Origin: Cyclobacteriaceae bacterium | Lineage (GTDB): Bacteria > Bacteroidota > Bacteroidia > Cytophagales > Cyclobacteriaceae | Direction of reading: 5' to 3' | Length of the DNA stretch: 64,000 nucleotides | NCBI GenBank assembly: GCA_028278225.1 | Contig: JANQEU010000085.1 | Coordinates: 124,001-188,000, forward strand | Part shown: positions 23,876 through 32,863 of the stretch, piece by piece | Layout of the letters: each line of letters begins with the position of its first letter | Position numbering within the stretch: position 1 is the stretch's first letter | Program-made: the position numbers and the translations under genes | Notes under the pieces: generated by a model | Databases searched by the model: none | The model's input: only the letters and a program-made list of their open reading frames with translations | What the model was told of the DNA's origin: nothing

Positions 23876-24964
23876 CTAAACCTCAGCAAACTCCACACTA
23901 TGGATCATCGGTAAGTTAGCATTTAACAACTCCCACTTTTCTCCCTGATTGTCAGATAAATAAAGATTTCCAGTAGTTGTTCCAAAGGCCAGTGAATCAC
24001 CGGTGATATCCAGTGCATGGCGATAAACGATATCAAATGCATCTTCCTGTGGTAATCCTGATCTGAAATCCGTCCACGTCTTTCCTCCATCATCCGTCCG
24101 GCATACACAAAGGGACTGATCAACAGCGACTCTTATTTCATCGCTTATTCCAGGGATCACCCAGGCCACTTGCGGATCAGTTTCATGGGCGGCAATGGCA
24201 AAGCCAAAGTTTGCCGGTCCCTCTTTTTGTGAAATGTCTACCCAGTCCTGACCCCCGTTTTCCGATCGATAGATGCCGCAATGATTTTGCTGCCACATTA
24301 CCCTGGTGTCATTTTTACATGTTACTACCAGGTGCGGGTCCTGCCCTATTTCAGAGGATGGATCTGGCAGGAAATCGGCGTGTAATCCTTTGTTCTTCGG
24401 ATCCCAGGTCTGTCCTCCATCTTTTGTTTCAAAAACTCCGGCAACACTTATGGCAACATACATGTGGTTAAAATCATCCGGATCAACGATAATGGAATGT
24501 ATACCGGGCGTATCACGTCCTCCACCGAACCATTGCTCCTTTCGGGAGGGATGATCCCAAAGGCCTCTGACCAGTTCAAAGGAATCACCGTTATCCTGGC
24601 TTTTAAATAGTCCCCCGGGCTCAGTACCAATGTAAATTACACCCTTTCTATCCTTACCGCCATTTGAGAATGCCCACAGGTACTTTGTGACGGCGGGAAC
24701 GCCATCTTTTATCTCCTCGCCATCCGGAAATTTAGGAGCTTCAAGTTCCTGCCACACTTTACCGTCAACCGACCGATGCAGCTTGCAGCCCCAATGTCCA
24801 TGGTCCAGCATCGCCCACCAGGTTCCCGTATTGCCATCAAATGTGGCCATGGACACAGGGATACCCAGAAATTGAGTGTTGCTATACGTCCATTTTCCAC
24901 CGGCATTTTTGCGATAGGTCACTAAACCTTTGCGTGTGCCGAGCAACATGATCTTTTCAGCCAT
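23876..24964 (-). CDS. Cytosolic BNR/Asp-box beta-propeller protein
   Basis: 362 residues beginning MAEKIMLLGTRKGLVTY, without a signal peptide. At least six Asp-box turns (S/T-x-D-x-G-x-x-W) are visible: SVDGKVWQEL, SQDNGDSFEL, TKDGGQTWDP, SENGGQDWVD, TDDGGKTWTD, SDNQGEKWEL. This is the sialidase/Sortilin-type propeller fold annotated as 'exo-alpha-sialidase' or 'WD40/YVTN/BNR repeat' protein; sialidase arginines are not evident, so I do not assign that activity. It is 21 bp downstream of a MoaD/ThiS-like gene on the same strand, almost certainly one operon. Confidence 0.88.
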   Translation of the reverse strand: MAEKIMLLGTRKGLVTYRKNAGGKWTYSNTQFLGIPVSMATFDGNTGTWWAMLDHGHWGCKLHRSVDGKVWQELEAPKFPDGEEIKDGVPAVTKYLWAFSNGGKDRKGVIYIGTEPGGLFKSQDNGDSFELVRGLWDHPSRKEQWFGGGRDTPGIHSIIVDPDDFNHMYVAISVAGVFETKDGGQTWDPKNKGLHADFLPDPSSEIGQDPHLVVTCKNDTRVMWQQNHCGIYRSENGGQDWVDISQKEGPANFGFAIAAHETDPQVAWVIPGISDEIRVAVDQSLCVCRTDDGGKTWTDFRSGLPQEDAFDIVYRHALDITGDSLAFGTTTGNLYLSDNQGEKWELLNANLPMIHSVEFAEV

Positions 24965-24985
24965 ATGTTTTAAGTTTTTGCGTTT

Positions 24986-25258
24986 TTAACCACCGGAAAG
25001 TGCCTGCATAATGTAAACTTCATCGTCTTCGGACAATGCGTCATTAAGCCTTTCCCTGTCACGGATCAGGTCATTTCCAATGAATATATTTACATGTTTG
25101 CGTAACGAGCCATTTTCATCCACGATATAATCCTTGATACCGCTATGACTGGCATTCACCTCCTCCAACACCGAGGCCACGGTCCTGCCCGAAACGGACA
25201 TGGGCCTTAGGTCCGGATAAAAACGTTTCAGGTTGGATGTGAATTTGACAACAGGCAC
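24986..25258 (-). CDS. MoaD/ThiS family ubiquitin-like protein
   Basis: 90 residues of beta-grasp fold: MPVVKFTSNLKRFYPDLRPM, SGRTVASVLEEVNASHSGIKDYI, RKHVNIFIGNDLIRDRERLN, EDDEVYIMQALSGG. The free C-terminal Gly-Gly is what sulfur carriers and ubiquitin-like modifiers need for adenylation. No moaE, moeB, thiF or thiG is adjacent; the partner is a BNR-propeller gene. It could therefore be a sulfur carrier for an unlinked pathway or a protein modifier. The E1-like enzyme would have to be encoded elsewhere. Confidence 0.9.
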   Translation of the reverse strand: MPVVKFTSNLKRFYPDLRPMSVSGRTVASVLEEVNASHSGIKDYIVDENGSLRKHVNIFIGNDLIRDRERLNDALSEDDEVYIMQALSGG

Positions 25259-25510
25259 TTCGAGGGTCCTTCTATGACTGTTAAAGATAAAAGATCATAC
25301 TGAAATCGGGTCATTGTTTGTGACCTGAGGCTAGGCGTTCACCCGGTATTGGATCACTGATGTAATTTGAAACCCGATATAAGCAAGAATGGGAACCGGT
25401 TTAAAAAGATTGTCCGCGATTTGAACAGAAGGCTATATGTAAGTAACTTCAACATGGATGAACTTATGTCAATTCATCTTGAGAATATTGATCAATAATA
25501 CGCTGCTATA

Positions 25511-27049
25511 ATGAAAACCACATTCCTTCCTGTCATTGTATGTTTATACTCTTTCTTAAGCTGTAGCCCGGATTCCGGCCAGGATAATTACCGAATTGCC
25601 GTGATTCGTTATCAGCATGAAACATGCACATTTTGTCCCGGTGGTGATACTGAGATTGCGGATTGGACTACAAAAAAACCGTACCTGAGCGGTGAGGAAG
25701 TCCTTGAAGCCGGTAGCTACATCAGGGGATTTGTCCATACCGCAGGTCAACTTAGCAATATTGAGTTGGTAGGCATAAACTCTCCTCACTACGTATTTGG
25801 CGGCTCGTCGAGAAGCTGGAACAGCAAAGAGAGCTTTGAGCACTTCATGCAGATCATCCTTGATGACATTGAGTCCAAAATGCCGGTTCACGGTGTATAC
25901 CTCGCTTTGCACGGTGCAATGGCTGTGCGGGAGGTACCGAGGCCGGAAGCTGAAATTGCGAAAAGGATCAGAGAAATTGTGGGAAACGACGTTCCGATCG
26001 CAGGTTCCTTCGATCTGCATGGAAATGAAGACGGGGAATTTCTGCAATGGGCTGACGCGGCTTTTGTGACCAAACGCTATCCTCATTACGATGCTTTTAT
26101 CCAGGGGGGCCGTTCCGCAAATTTTCTCTATCGATCTATAAAGGGGGATTATGTGGCTGCCTCCGCTACACGAAAACCACCGGTCCTGACGCCAACCGTT
26201 TTACAATGGACCGGACAATCACCGTCAATGGATATCATGGAAAGGGCCAGGCGATGGGAAGCTCGCCAAAAAGATACATATGTGAGTGTTTTCTATGGTT
26301 TTCCCTGGTCGGATGTTCCGGATATCGGGGCAACCGTCCATGTCATCACCAACAATGATCCGAAACTTGCGGACTCCATAGCTGACGACATGGCGGAATT
26401 CATTTGGCGTGTACGTGAAGATTTTGCCCTCGGCGAGTTCCCTATGCCGAAGGAGGCCGTAGCCCGGGCAAAAGATGCCATTACGAAAAAGGAGGTTCCG
26501 GTAGTGCTCGGTGATTATTCAGATCGACCAGGTGACGCTACCTGGATACTGAAGCAGCTAATAGATCAAAAGGTTGAAGGCTTCCTCTATGCAACGATTC
26601 GGGACGAACGGGCATTGGCGCAATTGGCAGGATCGAATGCCCAACCCGGAGACCGGTTTGAGATGGAAGTGGGCGGATTCACTGGCCCTCAGGCAGGATC
26701 TCCCGTCAAAATTGAAGGTGAAGTCCTGTTTTTTGACCCCCTGTGGTCGTATGATAATATTGCTGTTATAAAATATGGTAGCAGTAATCTTATTATCATC
26801 ACGCCTACTTATGAGCAGATCATCTCACCGGAACAGTTGCGTTTTGGACCGGTGGATCCGGATGATTACCAGGTGTTCGTTGTAAAATCCCGTGTTCATT
26901 TCAGAAGGGGATTTGACGAGACAGGATATGCTAAAACCATATTGGTTGTTGATGCCCCGGGACCATGGTTTGGCACCTCAAGACTGGACGCACTGGATTA
27001 TGAATCCGGACCGATCCGTGAGTTGTATCCATTTGATCAGGATGAGTGA
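25511..27049 (+). CDS. M81 (MlrC-like) metallopeptidase, lipoprotein
   Basis: 512 residues. The signal MKTTFLPVIVCLYSFLSC gives a lipobox, so the enzyme is exported and lipid-anchored, unlike the mostly cytosolic MlrC family. The family motifs are there: QHETCTF (usual ETNTF), GVYLALHGAM, then FDLHGN with D168 and H170, and KRYPHYD with H192, equivalent to the zinc ligands of MlrC (Asp167, His169, His191). The C-terminal domain contains TPTYEQIISPEQLRFGPVDP and VKSRVHFRRGFDETG. MlrC cleaves linearised microcystin; most homologues have unknown substrates. The gene stands alone, with no uptake genes nearby. Confidence 0.88.
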   Translation: MKTTFLPVIVCLYSFLSCSPDSGQDNYRIAVIRYQHETCTFCPGGDTEIADWTTKKPYLSGEEVLEAGSYIRGFVHTAGQLSNIELVGINSPHYVFGGSSRSWNSKESFEHFMQIILDDIESKMPVHGVYLALHGAMAVREVPRPEAEIAKRIREIVGNDVPIAGSFDLHGNEDGEFLQWADAAFVTKRYPHYDAFIQGGRSANFLYRSIKGDYVAASATRKPPVLTPTVLQWTGQSPSMDIMERARRWEARQKDTYVSVFYGFPWSDVPDIGATVHVITNNDPKLADSIADDMAEFIWRVREDFALGEFPMPKEAVARAKDAITKKEVPVVLGDYSDRPGDATWILKQLIDQKVEGFLYATIRDERALAQLAGSNAQPGDRFEMEVGGFTGPQAGSPVKIEGEVLFFDPLWSYDNIAVIKYGSSNLIIITPTYEQIISPEQLRFGPVDPDDYQVFVVKSRVHFRRGFDETGYAKTILVVDAPGPWFGTSRLDALDYESGPIRELYPFDQDE

Positions 27050-27138
27050 TTAAATTGAGGCAGTTTTGCACGAATTAACAAAACTTGGTAATGACAGGTT
27101 ACGTTACCTTTTTGACTAAACAATATTGAAATCAAACC

Positions 27139-27567
27139 ATGACCAATAGGGAAAAAATCACCGAAGTTGTCAACAAGCTTTTTATATACACTGACTTCCG
27201 GGAATGGGACAAACTGAAAAATGAAGTATTTGATGACGACGTCCACCTGGATATGACATCCATGGGAGGACAACAGATGGATACCACACCCGGAGCGATC
27301 TGTGCCATGTGGGAAGAGGGGTTCAAAGATCTTGATGCAGTCAACCACTTAAGTGGTAATTACCTGGTGACATTGATCGACGAGAAAAATGCAGAAGTGT
27401 TTGCTTATGCTACCGCAACTCACTACAAAGAATCGGCAACCAGGGGAAATACCCGTGAATTTGTAGGCAGCTATGAACTGAAACTTCGTCAGAATGACAA
27501 GGGATGGAGAATATATAGTTTCGTCTACAATCTGAAATATGCAACCGGGAACCTGAATCTGGTCTGA
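27139..27567 (+). CDS. SnoaL-like/NTF2-fold protein
   Basis: 142 residues: a helical start (REKITEVVNKLFIYTDFREWDKLKNEVFDDDVHLDM) followed by strands with HLSGNYLVTLIDEKNAEVFAYATATHY and VGSYELKLRQNDKGWRIYSFVYNLKYATGN. This is the usual order of the SnoaL-like polyketide-cyclase/NTF2 fold. The family spans isomerases, dehydratases and binding proteins, so no specific function can be assigned. It is cytosolic and is followed 133 bp later by a tiny membrane-protein gene. Confidence 0.82.
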   Translation: MTNREKITEVVNKLFIYTDFREWDKLKNEVFDDDVHLDMTSMGGQQMDTTPGAICAMWEEGFKDLDAVNHLSGNYLVTLIDEKNAEVFAYATATHYKESATRGNTREFVGSYELKLRQNDKGWRIYSFVYNLKYATGNLNLV

Positions 27568-27700
27568 TGAAGTTTGAAATGCCGGGCGCTCAAAACCGTT
27601 AGGAAGTTCTGTTGCCGGATAATCAGAATTTTGATATTTTAGGAGATCGCAAAAAATCGGAGATGTCACATCCCGTGATGAGATATTAATTTCAAAGCCT

Positions 27701-27850
27701 ATGAAATCCTATTCGCACCATGACCTGTATATGACCAAACAACGACGCAAAAACAAGATCAAAGGCTTTCTCATCTGGTTGGTCTTCACACTCCTGGTCT
27801 TTGGTTTTATTTTTCTGGCATTATACCTCGTCAGTCCAAATTCCTTTTGA
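27701..27850 (+). CDS. Small single-pass membrane protein (49 aa)
   Basis: ATG at 27701 to TGA at 27848-27850. The first 24 residues are hydrophilic and basic (MTKQRRKNKIKG), followed by one transmembrane segment, FLIWLVFTLLVFGFIFLALY, and a short tail LVSPNSF. The positive-inside rule predicts a cytoplasmic N-terminus. I recognise no family. It could be co-transcribed with the NTF2-fold gene upstream. Confidence 0.6.
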   Translation: MKSYSHHDLYMTKQRRKNKIKGFLIWLVFTLLVFGFIFLALYLVSPNSF

Positions 27851-27953
27851 ATTCAGTTAATTCCACTCCAAAATTCAAACTTATTTTATTGGTCCTAGCC
27901 ATTCTTTGACCTATCCTCACCTCACATCTTAATGAAATTGTATAGCATTGTGA

Positions 27954-28745
27954 ATGATCATGGCCAAACACTGTAAAGCATACCCTCCGGGACTTAATTG
28001 TCTGATTCCTTTTTTGCTGGTCCTTGCACTCATACCGGGATTGTGCAATGCACAAAGCGATCGTACCGGTCAGCGTGGAAAGAGATTTTCAGTTATAGCG
28101 AGCGGTGGGATTTATATTAACCCTGGTTTGACGAGTGATGTTGAAAATGTGTTTATCAAAAGCGGACTGGGTCAAACCGAACCGGGGTCCCTGGGTGTTT
28201 CCGGTTTCGGACCGGATCAGCCCCATCCTGTTACCGGTAAAAAGCCGCTCACATCTACCCTGCAGCTGATGTACAATCTCAACAGCAAGTATGCGGTTGG
28301 TTTGCAATATCACGAAACAACCATGCGAAGGACGGAAGGCTATGGCGCCGAGGAAACGGGGGTGGCACCGGCTTTAGCTGTAGATATGTCCTACATGGGG
28401 GTCACATCTTTTTCGTCAGTTTTATTTACAAGGGCATCCGACGGCAAAGCCGTCACTCAGGCTGGTATTGGTCCATCCATACACTTCACCGAATCTAACG
28501 TTAAATATGCCGGTAATGTCATCACGGAAGAAGAGACAAAATTCGGATTTATTATCGTGTTAGGTTTTGAAGCTCCGGCGGAATCAATGGTCTTCTTTGA
28601 CTTCAGCCTGGACTACAAGTATGTTGGAAAAACGAATGCGGGGCCATATGATTTTTCTGCAGAAAGAATAAACACGGGCCTGGGAATGGTGGAAATTCAA
28701 AATAGTTATTTCGCAATACGCCTGGGCATAGGATTTCGGCTTTAG
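27954..28745 (+). CDS. Predicted outer-membrane beta-barrel protein
   Basis: 263 residues. The signal peptide CLIPFLLVLALIPGLCNAQ (start at M1 or M3) is followed by alternating strands such as SVIASGGIYINPG, QLMYNLNSKYAVGLQYHET, TQAGIGPSIHFTESN, IIVLGFEAPAESMVFFDFSLDYKY split by turns. It ends SYFAIRLGIGFRL, a typical barrel-closing strand with a terminal leucine after aromatic/basic residues. The family is unknown. Its 3' end overlaps the convergent bestrophin gene by 4 bp. Confidence 0.78.
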   Translation: MIMAKHCKAYPPGLNCLIPFLLVLALIPGLCNAQSDRTGQRGKRFSVIASGGIYINPGLTSDVENVFIKSGLGQTEPGSLGVSGFGPDQPHPVTGKKPLTSTLQLMYNLNSKYAVGLQYHETTMRRTEGYGAEETGVAPALAVDMSYMGVTSFSSVLFTRASDGKAVTQAGIGPSIHFTESNVKYAGNVITEEETKFGFIIVLGFEAPAESMVFFDFSLDYKYVGKTNAGPYDFSAERINTGLGMVEIQNSYFAIRLGIGFRL

Positions 28746-29701
28746 CGATAAAACTGAACCCCAAACTTACCGATGATCGGTTTTACCGGTTCCGGTATCT
28801 CTTTTTCACCCAGCATCTGAAGCAGATCAATTTCGATACTCCGGCTGATTGTCGTCATGGGCGTATCGGCAGCCCTGTTTTCAAAAGGATCCTCGGTTAC
28901 GGTCCCCGATTTGTCGAGGATGCTGAAAACGAAAGAGATCGCCACTGCTAGTGGAATGGTTTTCCAATCCGCCATTTCGACTAATGCAAAAGGAAGGCAA
29001 AGATTGAACAACCCGAGAAATACTTGCGTGAAATAGTTGTAATAATATGGAAAAACAGTGTTTTTGATCCGCTCACACTGACCCTGGAAAGTATACAGCT
29101 CCTTGATAAGATTAGCAAATTCCATATGCCTGAAATCCTCAATAATGCCTTGTTCATATGCTTTGGCTATCGCCTCTGACTGCTCATTCAGCACGAGCGA
29201 CGGTATATTTTTGTAAGATTCCAACCTTTCAATACCCTTTTCGTCTACATATTTCTCAATGTCTTCCCATTTGAATTTCTTTCTTAAATGCATACGGAGC
29301 AGGTGAACCCATAAGATGTGCCGGTAGATGACCTCTGTTTTCCAGTTTTCCAGGTCTTTTTCCTTCAATTTTCCTTTTGAGAACTTTATGGAGGGAAATG
29401 CCATAACGAATGTCCCGAATGTTCTGCTGGAATTGACAATGCCTCCCCATACCTTACGCGCTTCCCACCATCTGTCGTAGGCACTGTTGTTTCTGAAGCC
29501 CAGAAATATGGCCAAAGCACCACCCAAAATACTTACAGGAACAATCGGAAGCGTAAACCCCTCCAGTTGCCATAGGAATGCAAACTTGTATTGTAGTACT
29601 GCAATACAACTCAAAACGACGAATCCCAATATTCTTGGAGCGTTATAGTAGAATATACCAAATACCCTTCTGAAATAGTTATCTGAATATTTTAGAAGCA
29701 T
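28742..29701 (-). CDS. Bestrophin family ion channel
   Basis: 319 residues with the bestrophin/UPF0187 pattern: two N-terminal TM helices around ILGFVVLSCIAVLQYKFAFLW and VSILGGALAIFLGFRNNSAYDRWWEARKVWG, the latter being the family signature; then a cytoplasmic helical region; then two further helices (LFNLCLPFALVEMADWKTIPLAVAISFVFSILD cut by a loop) and PFENRAADTPM. Bacterial bestrophins form pentameric channels, with the Klebsiella protein conducting sodium. Anion or cation selectivity cannot be read here. It is a single-gene unit. Confidence 0.93.
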   Translation of the reverse strand: MLLKYSDNYFRRVFGIFYYNAPRILGFVVLSCIAVLQYKFAFLWQLEGFTLPIVPVSILGGALAIFLGFRNNSAYDRWWEARKVWGGIVNSSRTFGTFVMAFPSIKFSKGKLKEKDLENWKTEVIYRHILWVHLLRMHLRKKFKWEDIEKYVDEKGIERLESYKNIPSLVLNEQSEAIAKAYEQGIIEDFRHMEFANLIKELYTFQGQCERIKNTVFPYYYNYFTQVFLGLFNLCLPFALVEMADWKTIPLAVAISFVFSILDKSGTVTEDPFENRAADTPMTTISRSIEIDLLQMLGEKEIPEPVKPIIGKFGVQFYR

Positions 29702-29822
29702 GCAATAATCCTATTTAAGTACTATTATAAACAAGGGCCGGAACTTTAAAGCAAATACGTTTCTAAAAACTATACCTCCGACCGTTTTAATTCAGTCCCA
29801 GAATATGGTCCGGACTTGACGG

Positions 29823-31001
29823 TTATCCTTCCGTAAGTGTCCTGGAAATATCAATCCTGAAGACGCGGATAGCCGGAATAATGGATGCCATTATTCCAAT
29901 GCCGATCACGAAAATCAGCAGCAGGATCTCCTGGGTGGTAAATAAATCCGGACGCAGGGAATAGCGATAGCTCTTCGCAACGAATGATCCCAGAAACAAC
30001 ATACCGATCCTGCTGAAGATGATCCCCATAAAGAATCCGGAAATGGACAACATAAATCCCTCCCCCATTACCAGCATCAGCAGTTGAAAAGGAGAAGCCC
30101 CGTACGTCCGTAGCAATGCCAGTTCATATTTACGTTCCCTGATCGTATTGTAAAGGTTAATAAACAAGCTGATCCCGGATACAATGACTATCACGACTGC
30201 CAGCACGCTCAAAGCATCAAATCCCACTCCCATCATTCCAAACAGGCGGTTGATCTCATAAGCAGGCAGGGCAGCCTGCATGGTGGTATTCTGGTTTATC
30301 ATCCTTGGTAGCTGGATCATGCCCATCGGATTTCTGAACTTAACAAGGGCAGCGGTTACCTCTCTTTCGATTTCTTCTCCCTCTTCATGTGTGTGCACAT
30401 TCCATATACTTTCCGGAGAAGTTAAGATCAGCTGGTCAATCACGGAACTGGAATAATCAAAGACCCCTACCACCTCGTAAGCGTCATCCTGATGCATCTC
30501 CCCGACTTCTGCCAGGCCGTGTGAAGAAATCAGCTTGTCGCCAACATTGATGTCCAATACTTCAGCAACCCGGGCACCTACCGTAACTTCCATGGAAGAA
30601 TTCCAAATGGTACCTTTCACAGTTGTTGCTTCATACAACGCCGGATAGTCTGTATTCGTCCCGACGATCCGGTATCCTTTGTAACTGTCCCCGTAGGAAA
30701 GCGGTATCACTGATGCCACAAACCTGTTTTTCTTCAACTTTTCAACTTCCTCTAACGGGATATTACCCGTCGGAGCGTCCACCTGGAATACCGCCGACAG
30801 TATCAGCTGTAGCGGGCTCCCTTTTGCCCCGACCACCATGTCAATTCCGCTCATGTTCCGTTGAAACTGCTCCTCAAGCCTGCTACTGAGCATTAAGATC
30901 ATCGATATCATTCCCACCCCCAACGTCAATAGCATAAGACTCAGACCAGTTGACAGAGGCCTGGAGATCAGATTCTTCCATGTCAGTACTATCATATTCA
31001 T
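29823..31001 (-). CDS. ABC transporter permease, FtsX/LolE-like
   Basis: 392 residues with the four-helix MacB/LolC/E layout: an N-terminal TM (PLSTGLSLMLLTLGVGMISM), a periplasmic MacB-type domain (FVASVIPLSYGDSYKGYRIV; LISSHGLAEVGEMHQDDAYEVVGVF), then three C-terminal TMs with ERKYELALLRTYGASPFQLL as the coupling-helix signature. It overlaps the ATPase gene by 4 nt (ATGA), so the two form one transporter. Family members move lipoproteins, peptides or lipids out of the inner membrane rather than importing solutes. Confidence 0.92.
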   Translation of the reverse strand: MNMIVLTWKNLISRPLSTGLSLMLLTLGVGMISMILMLSSRLEEQFQRNMSGIDMVVGAKGSPLQLILSAVFQVDAPTGNIPLEEVEKLKKNRFVASVIPLSYGDSYKGYRIVGTNTDYPALYEATTVKGTIWNSSMEVTVGARVAEVLDINVGDKLISSHGLAEVGEMHQDDAYEVVGVFDYSSSVIDQLILTSPESIWNVHTHEEGEEIEREVTAALVKFRNPMGMIQLPRMINQNTTMQAALPAYEINRLFGMMGVGFDALSVLAVVIVIVSGISLFINLYNTIRERKYELALLRTYGASPFQLLMLVMGEGFMLSISGFFMGIIFSRIGMLFLGSFVAKSYRYSLRPDLFTTQEILLLIFVIGIGIMASIIPAIRVFRIDISRTLTEG

Positions 31002-31624
31002 AATGATATGACGTTTTTGAATTGATCCTTTAATCGCAGGTCATGCGTGATCACGATCAAATGAGCAGAGGTTTCATGCGCCTGCTGGAGCAACAGGCCT
31101 GTGACCTTCTCACAATTGATATCATCCAGGCTGGAGGTGGGCTCATCTGCAAAAATCACTTTAGGGCGATTAAGTATGGCAATTGCGATAGCAGCCCTTT
31201 GCTGTTCTCCCTGACTGAATAGTCTTGGATTCTCGCCGAGCTTGGACTCAATCCCGAGGTGTGATGTGATCTCCCGGATTCTTTTTTTATTGATTTTCAG
31301 ACCTGCTAAATGTTGTACCAGTAGCAGGTTTTCCATTAGACTGAGCGCACTGATAAAATGAGGCCTTTGGAATATCAACCCGATATTGCGTCCCCGAAAA
31401 CGATCAAGGCGGGAAGCACGCAATGTGGTCAGGTCTGTTTCATTGACATAGATATTGCCACTTTGAGGCTTTCGCAAGCCAGCCAGCAAATGAAGCAAGG
31501 TGGTTTTTCCTATACCCGACGGACCGATAATCAGCAGATCATCATTGTCAGCCAATTCGATGTTCGGAAAAGCAAATTTTTTGTCGGACCCGAATTGAAA
31601 AGTTAAAGAATTGGTCCTGATCAT
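30998..31624 (-). CDS. ABC transporter ATP-binding protein, LolD/MacB-like
   Basis: 208 residues. Walker A GPSGIGKTTLLHLLAG, Q-loop IGLIFQRPHFI, signature FSQGEQQRAAIA (usual LSGGQ diverged), Walker B KVIFADEPTSSLDD, H-loop VITHDLR. It pairs with the adjoining FtsX-type permease. The upstream lactonase gene ends 3 bp before its start codon, so all three are probably one transcript: lactonase, ATPase, permease. Confidence 0.95.
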   Translation of the reverse strand: MIRTNSLTFQFGSDKKFAFPNIELADNDDLLIIGPSGIGKTTLLHLLAGLRKPQSGNIYVNETDLTTLRASRLDRFRGRNIGLIFQRPHFISALSLMENLLLVQHLAGLKINKKRIREITSHLGIESKLGENPRLFSQGEQQRAAIAIAILNRPKVIFADEPTSSLDDINCEKVTGLLLQQAHETSAHLIVITHDLRLKDQFKNVISL

Positions 31625-31627
31625 TGA

Positions 31628-32755
31628 TCAAAATTTAAGGCAGACCGGGTCAGACACTTCCAGCTCATTTCCCGTATAAGCAGGTTTGCCATTTTCACCA
31701 ATACTGAAAACTGTGACATTGCCGGAGCGCTGATTCGCAACGATCAGCCATTTGCCGTCCGGTGAAAGTGTAAAATTCCGGGGCCAGTCCCCTTCCACCC
31801 CCACCGTACCTGAAAATGTTAATTCACCCGTATCCGATACCTGGAAAGTGGCAATACTATTATGCCCCCTGTTTGACGCGTATAAATACATTCCATCAGC
31901 TGATATGTGTATGTCCGCACAATAACTTTGCCCATCGAAATCCTCCGGCAATGTCGATTTGCGATCAATTGCCTCCAACCTGCCTGTTTCATAATTTGCA
32001 CTCATAGAAACAACGGTATTTGATAGTTCGTTGATCACAAAAACAAAGTTTCGCAATGGATGAAAAGCCAGATGTCTGGGCCCGTCACCACTTTCCATCC
32101 TGATTGCCGTTTTCATTCCTGTGACCTGCCCTTCTTCTATGCGGTAAGCCACTATCTCATCAATGCCTAGATCAGCGGCAAAAGCATAGCCATGGCTGAA
32201 ACCGGAATAATGGGCATGTGCTTTTTCCTGCCTTTTCAGATCGGATCCCGGCTCACCCTCGTGCTGGTACAGTCCCATCGCCCTCTCAATATTTCCATTT
32301 TCAACAGCATAGAATCCGACATTTCCCGTTCCGTAGTTAGCAAATGATATCAGACTACCGGACTGATCCAGACTGACATAACACGGATAAGATCCTTCTG
32401 AGGATCTGGATGTGACGAATTCAAACAGACCAAGCTGATCATCCCATCTGAATGACGATATTTTTCCTTCGCCAACCTCATTCACCACATACATACATTG
32501 TTTGGACTCGTCAAGCGCCAGATAGGACGGGTTTTCTGTCCTAGCCACCAAAGTTTTGCTGCCAAATGCTCCGGTACTCAAATCAAAATCGACGCGATAC
32601 ACCCCCTCGCTATCGGTGGTGGTATAGGTTCCGATGTAAAGGGCGGCGATATTTCCGGGTGATTCCGACCGGGGAGAACATGATATTATCACAAGGACAA
32701 GGGCAGTGAGTAATTTATTTCTCAAAGTTCCGTCAGCTATCTTATTCATCTGCAC
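31628..32755 (-). CDS. Lactonase-family seven-bladed propeller lipoprotein
   Basis: 375 residues, signal LLTALVLVIISC with a lipobox; start at M1 or M3. It matches the PGL/lactonase propeller: AALYIGTYTTTDSEGVYRVD, NPSYLALDESKQCMYVVNEVG, AHAHYSGFSHGYAFAADLGIDEI, GDGPRHLAFHPLRNFVFVINE, ADIHISADGMYLYASNRGHN, DWPRNFTLSPDGKWLIVANQRS. The H-A-H and G-PRH-F-P motifs are those of cytosolic 6-phosphogluconolactonase (Pgl), but export as a lipoprotein argues against the pentose-phosphate role. It heads an operon with an ABC exporter. Confidence 0.9.
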   Translation of the reverse strand: MQMNKIADGTLRNKLLTALVLVIISCSPRSESPGNIAALYIGTYTTTDSEGVYRVDFDLSTGAFGSKTLVARTENPSYLALDESKQCMYVVNEVGEGKISSFRWDDQLGLFEFVTSRSSEGSYPCYVSLDQSGSLISFANYGTGNVGFYAVENGNIERAMGLYQHEGEPGSDLKRQEKAHAHYSGFSHGYAFAADLGIDEIVAYRIEEGQVTGMKTAIRMESGDGPRHLAFHPLRNFVFVINELSNTVVSMSANYETGRLEAIDRKSTLPEDFDGQSYCADIHISADGMYLYASNRGHNSIATFQVSDTGELTFSGTVGVEGDWPRNFTLSPDGKWLIVANQRSGNVTVFSIGENGKPAYTGNELEVSDPVCLKF

Positions 32756-32863
32756 AATAATAAATCAATAAATTCCTTTCACAGCAATAAATGGTTTGCC
32801 CTAATTACAAATTTTTTGTTCAAATTCGTCCCTGTTTTGTTGTCATAAAATTTTGGAGAAGAC

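Noticed and set aside
23876-24964. Sialidase activity for the BNR propeller protein
   Set aside because: Asp boxes mark the fold only; the arginine triad and FRIP motif of sialidases are not visible and the protein is cytosolic.
25556-26086. Minus-strand frame of 176 codons inside the M81 gene
   Set aside because: The M81 gene on the plus strand has zinc ligands and family motifs; this is a shadow frame.
31628-32755. Assignment as the pentose-phosphate 6-phosphogluconolactonase
   Set aside because: The protein carries a lipoprotein signal and is linked to an ABC exporter, so only the family name is given.
32815-32835. TTCAAATTC resembling a tRNA T-loop
   Set aside because: No acceptor, D or anticodon stems can be built around it; it is AT-rich promoter DNA before the sulfotransferase.
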